Positions 33,121 to 41,429 of a stretch of DNA of 64,000 bases are shown piece after piece. The notes beneath the pieces were generated by a model that had not been told where the DNA came from, made no database searches, and saw nothing but the letters and a program-made list of their open reading frames with translations. Numbering within the stretch: position 1 is the stretch's first letter; every line of letters starts with the position of its first letter. A program made the position numbers and the translations under genes. Origin of the DNA: Sandaracinaceae bacterium (GTDB taxonomy: Bacteria; Myxococcota_A; Polyangia; Polyangiales; Sandaracinaceae); the NCBI GenBank assembly GCA_020633195.1, contig JACKEC010000017.1, positions 186,001-250,000 of the forward strand. Direction: 5' to 3'.

Positions 33121-34287
33121 ATGGCGGTAGAGAGCGACAACCTCGAGACGCTCGCGATCCACGCGGGCCAGGCCCCGGACCCGGTGAGCGGCGCGGTGAT
33201 GACGCCGATCGTGCTCGCGAGCACGTTCGCGCAGGAAGGCCCCGGCGTGCACAAGGGCTTCGAGTACGCCCGCACCGGCAACCCCACCCGGCAGACGCTC
33301 GAGCGCTGCATCGCGGCCCTCGAGGGCGCCGCTCACGGGGTCGCCTTCGGGAGCGGCTGCGCGGCGATGACGACCCTGCTCCACACGCTCCGCCCGGGCG
33401 ATCACATCGTGGCGAGCGACGACGTGTACGGCGGCAGCTTCCGCATCCTCGACAAGGTCATGAAGCCGATGGGCATCGAGACCACGCAGGTCGACATGGC
33501 GGACCCGGCCCGCGTCGAGGCGGTCATGCGGGACACCACCCGCATGCTGTGGATCGAGACGCCGACGAACCCGATGCTCAAGCTCGTCGACATCGCGGCC
33601 GTAGCGAAGGTCGGCGCGGATCGCGGCGCGCTCGTGGTCGTGGACAACACGTTCGCGACGCCGATGCTCCAGCGGCCGCTCTCGCTCGGCGCCCACGCGG
33701 TGCTGCACTCCACGACGAAGTACCTCAACGGGCACAGCGACGTGGTCGGCGGGGTCGTGGTCACGAGCGACGACGCGCTCGCGGAGCGGCTGCGCTTCCT
33801 CCAGAACGCGATGGGCGCGATTCCTTCGCCGTTCGACTGCTACCTGGTGCTGCGCGGGCTCAAGACGCTCCCGGTCCGGATGGAGCGGCACGTGCGCAGC
33901 GCGGGCGCGCTCGCGGCGTGGCTCGAGGGTCAGCCCAACGTCGAGAAGGTCATCTACCCCGGCCTCGACTCGCACCCGCAGAAGGCGCTCGCGGAGCGGC
34001 AGATGGCCGGCCCCGGCGGGATGATCTCCTTCGTCGTTCGCGGCGGGCTGCCTGCGGCTCACGCGCTCCTCGCGACGGTGAAGGTCTTCTGCTGCGCGGA
34101 GAGCCTCGGGGGCGTCGAGTCCCTCATCGAGCACCCCGCGATCATGACCCACGGCTCGGTCCCCGCCGACGCGCGCGCCGCGCTCGGGATCGCCGACGGC
34201 CTCATCCGCATCTCGGTCGGGCTCGAGGCCTACGACGACCTCCAGGCGGACCTCGCCCGCGGCCTCGCGGCCGCCGCGGCCGTCTGA
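33121..34287 (+). CDS. metB: Trans-sulfuration PLP enzyme (cystathionine gamma-synthase/lyase type)
   Basis: A 388-residue PLP-dependent enzyme of the Cys/Met metabolism family. Conserved segments are TLAIHAGQAPDPVSGAVMTP, EYARTGNPTR, AFGSGCAAMTTLL (phosphate grip), VVVDNTFATP and the PLP lysine in HSTTKYLNGHSDVVGG. The C-terminal SLGGVESLIEHPAIMTH is typical. The family includes cystathionine gamma-synthase, gamma-lyase, beta-lyase and methionine gamma-lyase, and sequence alone does not decide which. I lean to MetB-type synthase or gamma-lyase. TACGTC lies seven bases before the ATG. No other Met/Cys gene is adjacent, though cysQ is 9 kb away. Confidence 0.9.
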   Translation: MAVESDNLETLAIHAGQAPDPVSGAVMTPIVLASTFAQEGPGVHKGFEYARTGNPTRQTLERCIAALEGAAHGVAFGSGCAAMTTLLHTLRPGDHIVASDDVYGGSFRILDKVMKPMGIETTQVDMADPARVEAVMRDTTRMLWIETPTNPMLKLVDIAAVAKVGADRGALVVVDNTFATPMLQRPLSLGAHAVLHSTTKYLNGHSDVVGGVVVTSDDALAERLRFLQNAMGAIPSPFDCYLVLRGLKTLPVRMERHVRSAGALAAWLEGQPNVEKVIYPGLDSHPQKALAERQMAGPGGMISFVVRGGLPAAHALLATVKVFCCAESLGGVESLIEHPAIMTHGSVPADARAALGIADGLIRISVGLEAYDDLQADLARGLAAAAAV

Positions 34288-34348
34288 GAGTTGGACGCCC
34301 CGCCATCAGGGTTGCTAGCCTCCGGCCATGACCGGAGGTCGCGTCACC

Positions 34349-34981
34349 ATGCGTCGAACCCTTGCCTTCTCGCTCGCGTCGATCGGACTGTTCGCTTGCG
34401 GTGATCCCAACGCCGGCGCGCTGTTCGCCGACATCCAGTACGGCACCGACTGCGACGAGTCGCGAGGCTGCACGCCCGCGCCCAACCGAGACGTCTGCGG
34501 CATCAACAACGGCGACCCGTGTCCCGAGGTCGGCGGCACCGCCAACCTCAGCTGCATCATCAACGAGGTCGAGGGCAGCACCCGCACGCTCACCTTCAGC
34601 GCCTCGCAGGGCGGCGACTTCCGGATCTCCGTTCGTCAGGCGATCGTCCCCTTCTCGGGCGGCAGCGCGGGCGGCGGCAGCTGCACGGTCACGGTGACGG
34701 ACGGGCCGAACACCTTCGTCGGCGCCTGCGGCTCCGGCACCCCGACGCCGATGCAGCCGTGCCAGATCTCGAACGTCCAGTTCTGCGACGACCTCGGCAA
34801 CCCGACCGTCCGCGGCAACATCTTCTGTCAGCACCTCGCCAACCAGGCGAACCCGCTGCAGCTCATCGAGGTCCACGCCAAGGGCTCCGGCGGGATGGCC
34901 ATCATGTCGCCCGGCAGCTTCCGCCTCGCCAACTGCGACGGGCTGATGATCGAAGACGGCATGCCCGCCTGCACGTTCTAG
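34349..34981 (+). CDS. Secreted lipoprotein of unknown function
   Basis: About 210 residues from ATG 34349: signal LAFSLASIGLFAC with a lipobox, then a beta-rich domain with paired cysteines (CDESRGCTP, CGINNGDPCP, CTVTVTDGPNTFVGAC, CQISNVQFC). It has the look of a surface or periplasmic beta-sandwich. The strongest ribosome site in the neighbourhood, GGAGGT, lies nine bases before this ATG. An ATG at 34328 is also in frame and sits six bases after TAGCCT, so an alternative leaderless start is possible. It ends just before a perfect hairpin. No domain recognised. Confidence 0.75.
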   Translation: MRRTLAFSLASIGLFACGDPNAGALFADIQYGTDCDESRGCTPAPNRDVCGINNGDPCPEVGGTANLSCIINEVEGSTRTLTFSASQGGDFRISVRQAIVPFSGGSAGGGSCTVTVTDGPNTFVGACGSGTPTPMQPCQISNVQFCDDLGNPTVRGNIFCQHLANQANPLQLIEVHAKGSGGMAIMSPGSFRLANCDGLMIEDGMPACTF

Positions 34982-34984
34982 TCT

Positions 34985-35005
34985 GGGAGGGGCTGCGCCC
35001 CTCCC
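34985..35005 (+). terminator. Hairpin after the lipoprotein gene
   Basis: GGGAGGGGC (34985-34993) pairs perfectly with GCCCCTCCC (34997-35005) over a three-base loop, four bases after the stop codon. There is no T run, so it is either a Rho-independent terminator of the GC-rich type or an mRNA 3'-end stabiliser. Confidence 0.65.
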
Positions 35006-35034
35006 CCCACGCTTCGGCGCCGATGCTCGCTGCC

Positions 35035-35054
35035 TCGCCGGGCAAGCCCGGCGA
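35035..35054. repeat. Palindromic hairpin in the non-coding gap
   Basis: TCGCCGGGC (35035-35043) and GCCCGGCGA (35046-35054) form a perfect nine-base stem with an AA loop. It lies in the 238-base gap between convergent genes (34982-35219), which holds no gene I can support. Confidence 0.6.
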
Positions 35055-35114
35055 GCGCTGCGCTCGTCGCCGCGCGTGGGGCCCCCCACCCATCTCGCGC
35101 TTCGCGCGACGAGC

Positions 35115-35210
35115 GCGTTCGCGCTCGGTCGGCCGGGCGTCGCTTCGCTCCGCCACGGCCTCCGTGCAGCTCGACCGGGTCGGGGGGCGTTCGCGCTCGG
35201 TCGGCCGGGC
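35115..35210. repeat. 24-base direct repeat pair in the non-coding gap
   Basis: A 24-base sequence beginning GCGTTCGCGCTCGGTCGGCC occurs at 35115-35138 and again exactly at 35187-35210. It is the only such pair I noticed in this window and may belong to a dispersed family in the genome. The gap also holds several smaller inverted repeats (GAGCG CTG CGCTC, GCGC TTC GCGC). Confidence 0.7.
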
Positions 35211-35219
35211 TTCGCCAGC

Positions 35220-37517
35220 TCAGCGGCGCCAGATGTCGTTGGCGCGGCGCTCGACGATCGCGGCGGCTTCGTCGAAGGCGGGCTGGGCGCGGAGGGGGTC
35301 GAGGAGGGGGCAGCGGCGGACCCACTCGAGGTCGATGAGGTAGCCGTCGGCGGCTTCGCGGAGGGTCTCGAGGGCTAGCTCGGGGGCGCCGCCGGTGGCG
35401 AACGCCTCGGTCAGGAGCTGCAGCATGAGCGAGCCGAAGCGGCGGTTCGGGGTCCAGTCGCGGAGGCCTCCGAAGGTGGTCTTGGCGTCCTCGATGGTGC
35501 GCTCACCGAGGGCGAAGCCGTAGAGCAAGCCGAGCTGCTCGCCGGGCATGGTGCCGAGGCCGACGATGCCCTCGTAGTGGTGCCGCGCGAGGTCGAGGTC
35601 GCCGGCGTAGAGCGACCACCGCATGCGCGTCGACAAGAGCGGCAGGGTCGGCTTCGGGAACGCCTCGACGAGCGCGGTCTCGTGCCGTCGCATCGCCTCC
35701 CAATCACCCCACAGCGCGGCGAGGCGGCCGAGCGCGAGGTGGCAGATGTTGAGGGTCGGGTCGAGCTCGAGGGTCAGCTCGAGGCGCTCGCGGCCCTCTC
35801 GCGGTCGGCCCGCTTCGGTCTGCAGGGTGCCGAGGTACTGGTGCGCCTCCGGCATGGTCGGCGCGATCGTGAGCGCCTCGGCGCAGGCCTCGGCCGCCTC
35901 GCGGAAGCGGCCCTCCTGGAGCGCGAGCATCCCGCGCGCGAGGTGCGTCTCGGCCAGCTCGGGCGCCTCGGCGAGCGCGCGCGCCACCGAGGCGTGCGCG
36001 CGGCCGGAGCGGCTGACGTCGACCGTCTCCATCGTCCACCACGCTCGGATGCTCGTGATCGCGTGCGCGGCCTTGGCGTGCGCGAAGTCGGGCGCGAGCT
36101 CCAGCGCGCGGTCGAGCTTGGCCAGCGAGCTCTCCGCTTCGAACATGATGTCCCCGCGCTGCTCGCGGCGCGCGCGCAGGTACAGCTCGAGGGCCTCGGG
36201 TGGCGCCGAGTGGCGGTGAGCCGCGGCCGTGAGCTCCAGCCGGAGCGCCTCGGCCACGCGACGACCCATCGACTCCTGCAGCGCGAACACGTCTTCGAAG
36301 CGCCCGTCGAAGCGCTCGCTCCAGAGCTGCACGCCGCTCGGCTCGACGAGGCGCGCGGAGAGCCGCACGCGATCGCCGCCGAGCTGCACGGTTCCGTCCA
36401 CGACCACGTCCGCGCCGAGCTCCACGTGCACGCGCTTCGGATCCCGGTCCTCGGCGAACCGGCGCGTCGCGCCGAGCGCGATCACCTTCAGGCCGCGCGT
36501 CTGCGAGAGCACGTCGACGAGCTCCTCCGCGAGGCCCTCGCCGAGGTAGTCGTGCTCGGCCGCGCCGCGGTAGACGAAGGGCAGGATCGCGAGCGCCCGA
36601 GCGCCCAGCTCGATCGGCGCGTAGAGGCTCGGGGGCGTCGTGCTGCCGGGCCTCGAGCGACCCACGAGCGCCTCGCGCACCTCCTCGGCAGAGCGCGGCC
36701 GACGCGCCGGGTCCTGCGCGAGGCAGCTCAAGATGAGCGTCGCCAGATCGTCGGGCACCGCGGCGAGCTCGCGCGGATCGCTCGGCGGGACGGTCAGCCG
36801 CGCGACCGCGATCGAGAGCGGGGTGTCGCCGCCGAACGGCAGCGCCCGCGTCGCCATCTCGAAGAGGATGATCCCGAGCGCGTAGACGTCGCTGCGCGCG
36901 TCCGTCGCCTGCCCCGACACCTGCTCGGGGGACATGTAGTGCGGCGTCCCGACGAGCCCGGCGGTCTGCTTACCGTCGCCCATCGCCATGCGCGCGATCC
37001 CGAAGTCGGTGAGCACCGCGCGACCGCCCTCGGCGACGAGCACGTTGGCGGGCTTCAGGTCCCTGTGGATCACGCCGGCCGCGTGCGCGGCCTGCAACCC
37101 CGCCGCGATCCCCGCCCCGATCCGCTTCACCTCCTCGGAGCGGAGCGGCCCGCGCGCCTCGATGATGTCGTCGAGGGGCTCGCCCACCACGAGCTCCATC
37201 GTCAGGAAGGGGATCCCCCCGTGCTCGCCGAGGTCGTGCGTCCTCGCGACGTTCGGGTGGGTGACCCTGCGCGCGACGCGGACCTCGCGCAGGAAGCGCT
37301 CGTACGCCTTGTCGGAGACGTACGTGAGGAGCTTCAGCGCGACGACCTCGTCGAGCTTCTTGTCGTGCACGCGGTAGACGCAGCCCATGCCCCCGCGCCC
37401 GACGACGCCGTCGATCTCGTAGCGCCCGGCCACGAGGTCGCCGCGCCGGAAGCCCGACGTGTCCGCCGTGTCCCCCGGCTCCGCGACGAAGGTCTCGTCC
37501 TCCCCGTCGGCGCCCAT
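35220..37517 (-). CDS. Ser/Thr protein kinase with TolB-like and TPR domains
   Basis: A 765-residue kinase of the type common in Polyangiales. Hanks domain: GRGGMGCVY, Lys62 (VALKL), VIHRDLKPAN, DFG, VGTPHYMSPEQ. There is no clear membrane helix. Next is a TolB/FlgO-like segment from about residue 315 (LAILPFVYRGAAEHDYLGEGL to LVEPSGVQLWSERFDGRF), which resembles the region that follows kinases or adenylate-cyclase domains in similar proteins. The remaining 350 residues are TPR repeats (ALELAPDFAHAKAAHAI, ALTIAPTMPEAHQYLGTL). The repeats suggest protein-protein docking. It sits directly after the spoVR gene and shares its direction. TAGCAT ends six bases before the ATG and includes the spoVR stop. 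Confidence 0.92.
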   Translation of the reverse strand: MGADGEDETFVAEPGDTADTSGFRRGDLVAGRYEIDGVVGRGGMGCVYRVHDKKLDEVVALKLLTYVSDKAYERFLREVRVARRVTHPNVARTHDLGEHGGIPFLTMELVVGEPLDDIIEARGPLRSEEVKRIGAGIAAGLQAAHAAGVIHRDLKPANVLVAEGGRAVLTDFGIARMAMGDGKQTAGLVGTPHYMSPEQVSGQATDARSDVYALGIILFEMATRALPFGGDTPLSIAVARLTVPPSDPRELAAVPDDLATLILSCLAQDPARRPRSAEEVREALVGRSRPGSTTPPSLYAPIELGARALAILPFVYRGAAEHDYLGEGLAEELVDVLSQTRGLKVIALGATRRFAEDRDPKRVHVELGADVVVDGTVQLGGDRVRLSARLVEPSGVQLWSERFDGRFEDVFALQESMGRRVAEALRLELTAAAHRHSAPPEALELYLRARREQRGDIMFEAESSLAKLDRALELAPDFAHAKAAHAITSIRAWWTMETVDVSRSGRAHASVARALAEAPELAETHLARGMLALQEGRFREAAEACAEALTIAPTMPEAHQYLGTLQTEAGRPREGRERLELTLELDPTLNICHLALGRLAALWGDWEAMRRHETALVEAFPKPTLPLLSTRMRWSLYAGDLDLARHHYEGIVGLGTMPGEQLGLLYGFALGERTIEDAKTTFGGLRDWTPNRRFGSLMLQLLTEAFATGGAPELALETLREAADGYLIDLEWVRRCPLLDPLRAQPAFDEAAAIVERRANDIWRR

Positions 37518-37523
37518 TCGCCG

Positions 37524-37529
37524 ATGCTA
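37524..37529 (-). promoter_or_regulatory. Putative -10 box overlapping the spoVR stop
   Basis: TAGCAT on the reverse strand; its first three bases are the stop codon of spoVR. Six bases separate it from the kinase ATG, fitting a leaderless kinase transcript. Confidence 0.4.
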
Positions 37530-40262
37530 CTTCAGCGGTCGCTGCACGTGCTCCTTGCCATCGAAGCGCAGGAGCGTGGGCTTGTTGTCGACCATCGTGT
37601 GGATCTCGACGGGGCGGCGCCAGACGCGCACGAGCGAGCCGAGCACCTCCTTGGCCCAGTCGATGCGGAGATCCACGCCCTGGTGCTCGTGCGCGAGCAG
37701 GAGCTCGCCGCGGTTCTCGTGGTTCTTGTCGACGACGCGGATGAACGGCTGGCCCGCGTTCGTGAGCGAGAAGAGGAGCTTGTTCTTCACCTCGAAGAAC
37801 TTGCGGCTCTCGATCTCGTAGCGGTCGTTCCGCTGGTTGTAGCCGAACGTGTAGAGCTTCTGCGCGGCGACGAACTCGGGCGTGAGGAACTCGTCGATGA
37901 AGGTCACGTCGTTGTAGAGCGAGCGGACCTCGAAGATCTTCTTGCGCCCCAGGCCGGTGCGCCGGTCCCACGCCTGGCGCGCCTCGAGCGTCTCGCAGTC
38001 CTCCCACTCCTTGCCGAACTGGCCGCGGTCCCAGCGCTCCTCGATGTGCCGGTACAGCTCGACGCCGAGCTTGTAGGGGTTGAGCCGCCCGGACCCCGTC
38101 TCGAGGACCGACGCGTTGCGCTCGGCGTACTCGATGATCTCGGAGTCGTCCGAGAGCTTCTCCGTCATGAGCCGGGAGTGCCAGTAGCTGTTGTGGTTGA
38201 CGAAGCCCGCGGCCGCGTAGCGGTGCGTGCTCTCGACGGAGATGTCCCAGACCTCGCCTCGACCGTGCTCCACGGAGACGACCGCGTCCTCCCAGCGCTC
38301 GCGCTTGAAGTGCTTCCGCGCCGCCAGGTACTCGGCCAGCGCCTCCTGCTTGCGTTCGAGCCCGAACCCCACGCGCTCCTCGAACCGCTTCGCGGAGGCG
38401 CCGGTCACGTGGAGGTGGAAGGTCCCGTCGGTCTGCGAGCGCGCCCGCGAGAGGATCCCGTAGTTGAGCAGGAGGAGCTGCGTCTGCGTGATCAGCGCCT
38501 GGCTCGCGCTCGACAGGATCACGCCCTGCTTGCCTGCGTACCCATCGCAGTCGAAGTAGGCGGTGAGGAACGCCCGGACGATCGGCTCCGGCGAGCGAAG
38601 CACCGCGTCGGGGATCCGCTTCTCGCGCGCGCTCGGTCCGGTGGTCAGGCCGAGGGTTTCGACCAGGAAGTCGCTCAGCATCTCGGCGTGCGCGAGGACG
38701 CGCCACCGACCGCCGTCGAGCTTGGTGCTCGGGCGCACGTCGAAGAGCGAGACGAGGAGCTGCGCGAAGCGCTCGGCCTGCGCCTCGTCGCCGGTGGTGA
38801 GCCCGAGCTGCCGCTTCTTCTTGGAGATGTGCCCGTCGCCCACCAGGTAGCCGAGGAACGCGCCGAGCTCGGCGTCGAGCCGGGCGGGGACCCGGATCGC
38901 GCGCCTCTTGTTGACCGCCTGCGGCAGCCGCTGGTTCTCGGGCGCCTCGTAGGGCTCGAGGGCCCGCGCGACCGCCTCGGCGCGCTGCGTCGAGGCGCCG
39001 GCCCGGTGCCGGAGCACGGTCCAGACCGAGACCTCCGCTTCGGCCGCGGCGTCGTCGAGCGAGATGCGCCGCGGCGGGTCCCAGGCGATCGGCAGCGTCT
39101 CGGTCGGCCAGAGATCGGCGCCGCCCGAGACGCGGATCGAGTCGCCCACCGCGAGCGCGTCGAGCCGGGCCCACGAGCCGTCCGGGAGCATGATCCGATG
39201 GTTGTTCGAGCCCGTCAGCGCGAGGCCTCGACGCGTCCGGATCGTGACCGTCTCGTGGTCCGCGATGACGTGCTGGTCGTATACGCGCCGTGGCGCCTCG
39301 CCGTCCGATACGACGCCTGCGCGACCCTCGACCACGTCCCGCATCGCGACCAGGCCCGCGTCGGTGAACACGAGGGTGCTCGGGTCCACGCAGGCCCAGC
39401 CCTCGTTCATGATCTTGGTCTGCATCTGGGGCCAGAAGTAGTAGGCCTCGCGCCGGACCACCGCGAGCAGGTCGCGCTCCCAGCGCTCGAGCGGCGCGTG
39501 GTCGAGCAGGAACCCGAGGACGTCGCGGTCGGGGTGCTCCGGGATCCGCTTGGCCCGCTCGCGCTCCGCCTCGGCCTTCTCCCGCTGCTGGTCCACGAAC
39601 TCCTGCGGGTTGATGTACGACTCCATGTAGTCGCGATCGACGCGCAGCAGCGCGAGCTCGAGCGGATCGACCTCCTCGTTCTCGTCGGCCCGACGCTTCG
39701 GAGGAAGGAAGGGTTTTTGCGGGTCGATCAGGTTCTCGAGGCTCAGGCAGGCGTCGATGTACTCCTCGACCCGCTCGATCCCGACGCGGTCGGCCCAGCG
39801 GCGCACGATCGCGCCGTGGTTGGCCATCGTGTCGATCCACTTCCGGATCGGCTCGCCCGTGCGCTGGTCGGTGCCCTGGTCGGTCGCCTTGAACGAGAAG
39901 TTGTTCTTGAAGAAGTCGACGTGCGCGTAGACGTGCGCCATCACGAGCTTCTGATCGACGAGGCTGTTGCCCTCGAGCAGGTAGGCGATCGCGGGGCTGT
40001 TGTTGATCACCATCTCGTAGATCTTCGAGAGGCCGTACTCGCTGCTCTTGCTGAGCTGCTCGTACTCCATCCCGAAGCGCCAGTGCGGGTAGCGCACCGG
40101 GAAGCCGCCGTAGGCCGCGAGCTCGTTCATCTGGTCGTACGCGACGACCTCGAAGATGGTGGGGAAGCAGTCGAGCCCGTAGGCCCGCGCGACCTCCTCG
40201 ACCTGGATCTGGATCTCGCGCAGGTAGCGCGGCAGCCGACGCGTGAGCTTGTACGCGCTCAA
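37527..40262 (-). CDS. spoVR: SpoVR family protein (YcgB-like) interrupted by an intein
   Basis: The frame is 911 codons from TTG 40262. The outer parts (residues 1-290 and 692-911) join to a 510-residue SpoVR/YcgB protein, the normal length. Conserved SpoVR segments are MNELAAYGGFPVRYPHWRFG, SSEYGLSKIYEMVINN, AHVYAHVDFFKNN and, spanning the insertion, MNEGWA then SYWHSRLM. Residues 291-691 are an intein (listed separately). SpoVR proteins are linked to spore cortex formation in Bacillus and to stress survival elsewhere; their biochemistry is unsettled. The start is only one base after the yeaH stop, with GGGGAAG upstream. prkA lies four genes further up. Confidence 0.93.
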   Translation of the reverse strand: MSAYKLTRRLPRYLREIQIQVEEVARAYGLDCFPTIFEVVAYDQMNELAAYGGFPVRYPHWRFGMEYEQLSKSSEYGLSKIYEMVINNSPAIAYLLEGNSLVDQKLVMAHVYAHVDFFKNNFSFKATDQGTDQRTGEPIRKWIDTMANHGAIVRRWADRVGIERVEEYIDACLSLENLIDPQKPFLPPKRRADENEEVDPLELALLRVDRDYMESYINPQEFVDQQREKAEAERERAKRIPEHPDRDVLGFLLDHAPLERWERDLLAVVRREAYYFWPQMQTKIMNEGWACVDPSTLVFTDAGLVAMRDVVEGRAGVVSDGEAPRRVYDQHVIADHETVTIRTRRGLALTGSNNHRIMLPDGSWARLDALAVGDSIRVSGGADLWPTETLPIAWDPPRRISLDDAAAEAEVSVWTVLRHRAGASTQRAEAVARALEPYEAPENQRLPQAVNKRRAIRVPARLDAELGAFLGYLVGDGHISKKKRQLGLTTGDEAQAERFAQLLVSLFDVRPSTKLDGGRWRVLAHAEMLSDFLVETLGLTTGPSAREKRIPDAVLRSPEPIVRAFLTAYFDCDGYAGKQGVILSSASQALITQTQLLLLNYGILSRARSQTDGTFHLHVTGASAKRFEERVGFGLERKQEALAEYLAARKHFKRERWEDAVVSVEHGRGEVWDISVESTHRYAAAGFVNHNSYWHSRLMTEKLSDDSEIIEYAERNASVLETGSGRLNPYKLGVELYRHIEERWDRGQFGKEWEDCETLEARQAWDRRTGLGRKKIFEVRSLYNDVTFIDEFLTPEFVAAQKLYTFGYNQRNDRYEIESRKFFEVKNKLLFSLTNAGQPFIRVVDKNHENRGELLLAHEHQGVDLRIDWAKEVLGSLVRVWRRPVEIHTMVDNKPTLLRFDGKEHVQRPLK
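38190..39392 (-). other. Intein inside SpoVR, with LAGLIDADG endonuclease and HTH-like segment
   Basis: A 401-residue insertion starts at Cys1 (CVDPSTLVFTDAG) and ends with GFVNHN just before Ser+1 (SYWH). Splicing blocks are visible: A (Cys1), B (ALTGSNNHRIML, residues 58-69), F and G (RYAAAGFVNHN with the penultimate His and the final Asn). All four chemistry residues (Cys1, block-B His65, His400, Asn401) and the Ser nucleophile are present, so it should splice. Two LAGLIDADG-type helices (FLGYLVGDGH near 178-188, FLTAYFDCDG near 275-284, with Asp186 and Asp283) make up a homing endonuclease. Residues about 110-148 resemble a LacI-type helix-turn-helix (SLDDAAAEAEVSVWTVLRHR). It inserts in the most conserved part of SpoVR, as inteins usually do. 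Confidence 0.93.
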
Positions 40263-40263
40263 G

Positions 40264-41373
40264 TCACTTCCCCTTGCTCAGGAAGTCGCGGATCGAGCCG
40301 ACGATCGCGTCGCGGTCGCGGATCTCGCTGGTGATCATGCGGTCGTCGTCCTTCAGGTGCTCGCGCAGATCCTTGATGAACTGCCCCGAGCCGTAGGGGC
40401 TCTCGACCTGGCCATAGCAAAACACGTTGCTCGCGGGCAGGAGCGTCTTCTTCATCAGGTCGATGCAGACGAGGGTGTCGTCGACGCTCCAGTTGTCCCC
40501 GTCCGAGAAGTGGAACGGGTAGATGTTCCACTCCGCCGGCGGGTAGTCCGAGTCGATCATCTGCGCGGCGAGCTTGTAGGCGCTCGAGATCATCGTCCCG
40601 CCCGACTCGCGCGTGCGGAAGAACGTGTCGCGGTCGACCTCGCGCGCCACCGCGTCATGGATGATGAAGCGCGTCTCGACGCCCTTGTACTGCTTCTGCA
40701 GCCACGCATCGATCCAGAAGGACTCGATGCGGACGATCTCCTTCTGCTCGTCCCCCATCGAGCCGGAGACGTCCATCATGTAGATGATCACCGCGTTGGC
40801 GACCGGCTCCTCCTCGGTCTTCCACGAGCGGTAGCGCATGTCGTCGCGCGTCGGGATGACGATGGGGTTGTCCGGGTTGTAGCCGCCCATGACGATCTGG
40901 CGGCGGAGCGCGGCCTTGTACGTGCGCTTGAAGTGCCGCAGCGAGTTCGGCCCGACGCGCCGGATCCCGACGTACCGATCCTTCTGGTCGATGACCTTCG
41001 ACTTGCCGCGGTTCTCGATGTTCGGCAGCTCGAGCTCCTCGCCGAGGATCTCGGCGAGCTCGTCGAGCGTCACGTCGACCTCGAGGACGTGCTGACCGGC
41101 GTCCTTGCCCGCCTCGCCCTTGCCGTCGCCCTCCTGCGGCTCGCCGCCGACGGGATCACCCTCGTCGCCGCCGCCCTGACCGACGCCGCCCTGCTGCTTG
41201 TCGCCGTACCGGAACTTCGGGATGTCGATCTGGGGGATGGGGATGGACACGACGTCCTTCCCCTGCTTCCCGATCAGCTCCCCTTGCGAGATGTACTGGC
41301 GGAGGTTCTTCCGGATACGGCCGCGAACGATCTGCTTGAACCGGTTGTGGTCCTCATCGATGCGAAGCGACAC
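40264..41373 (-). CDS. yeaH: YeaH/YhbH (DUF444) family protein
   Basis: A 369-residue protein from GTG 41373 matching the DUF444 family (E. coli YeaH, Bacillus YhbH). It has an N-terminal basic helix (FKQIVRGRIRKNLRQYISQG), a Gly/Asp-rich loop and a von Willebrand A-like domain with the MIDAS motif MMDVSGSMGDEQ, TRFIIHDAVAREVD and RESGGTMISSAY. In E. coli yeaH is co-expressed with yeaG (prkA) in stationary phase and nitrogen stress. Here spoVR follows after one base. Three envelope genes lie between it and prkA. TATCCT lies seven bases before the GTG. Biochemical role unknown. Confidence 0.93.
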   Translation of the reverse strand: MSLRIDEDHNRFKQIVRGRIRKNLRQYISQGELIGKQGKDVVSIPIPQIDIPKFRYGDKQQGGVGQGGGDEGDPVGGEPQEGDGKGEAGKDAGQHVLEVDVTLDELAEILGEELELPNIENRGKSKVIDQKDRYVGIRRVGPNSLRHFKRTYKAALRRQIVMGGYNPDNPIVIPTRDDMRYRSWKTEEEPVANAVIIYMMDVSGSMGDEQKEIVRIESFWIDAWLQKQYKGVETRFIIHDAVAREVDRDTFFRTRESGGTMISSAYKLAAQMIDSDYPPAEWNIYPFHFSDGDNWSVDDTLVCIDLMKKTLLPASNVFCYGQVESPYGSGQFIKDLREHLKDDDRMITSEIRDRDAIVGSIRDFLSKGK

Positions 41374-41429
41374 GAGGTGAAGGATATCAGGGGGAAGGGG
41401 TCAACGGCAGTGCCGCGCGCGCACCCGGC

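Noticed and set aside
35577..40334. 1,585-codon plus-strand open frame opposite the TPR kinase and SpoVR
   Set aside because: It has no recognisable domain and the reverse strand carries complete kinase and SpoVR/intein motifs.
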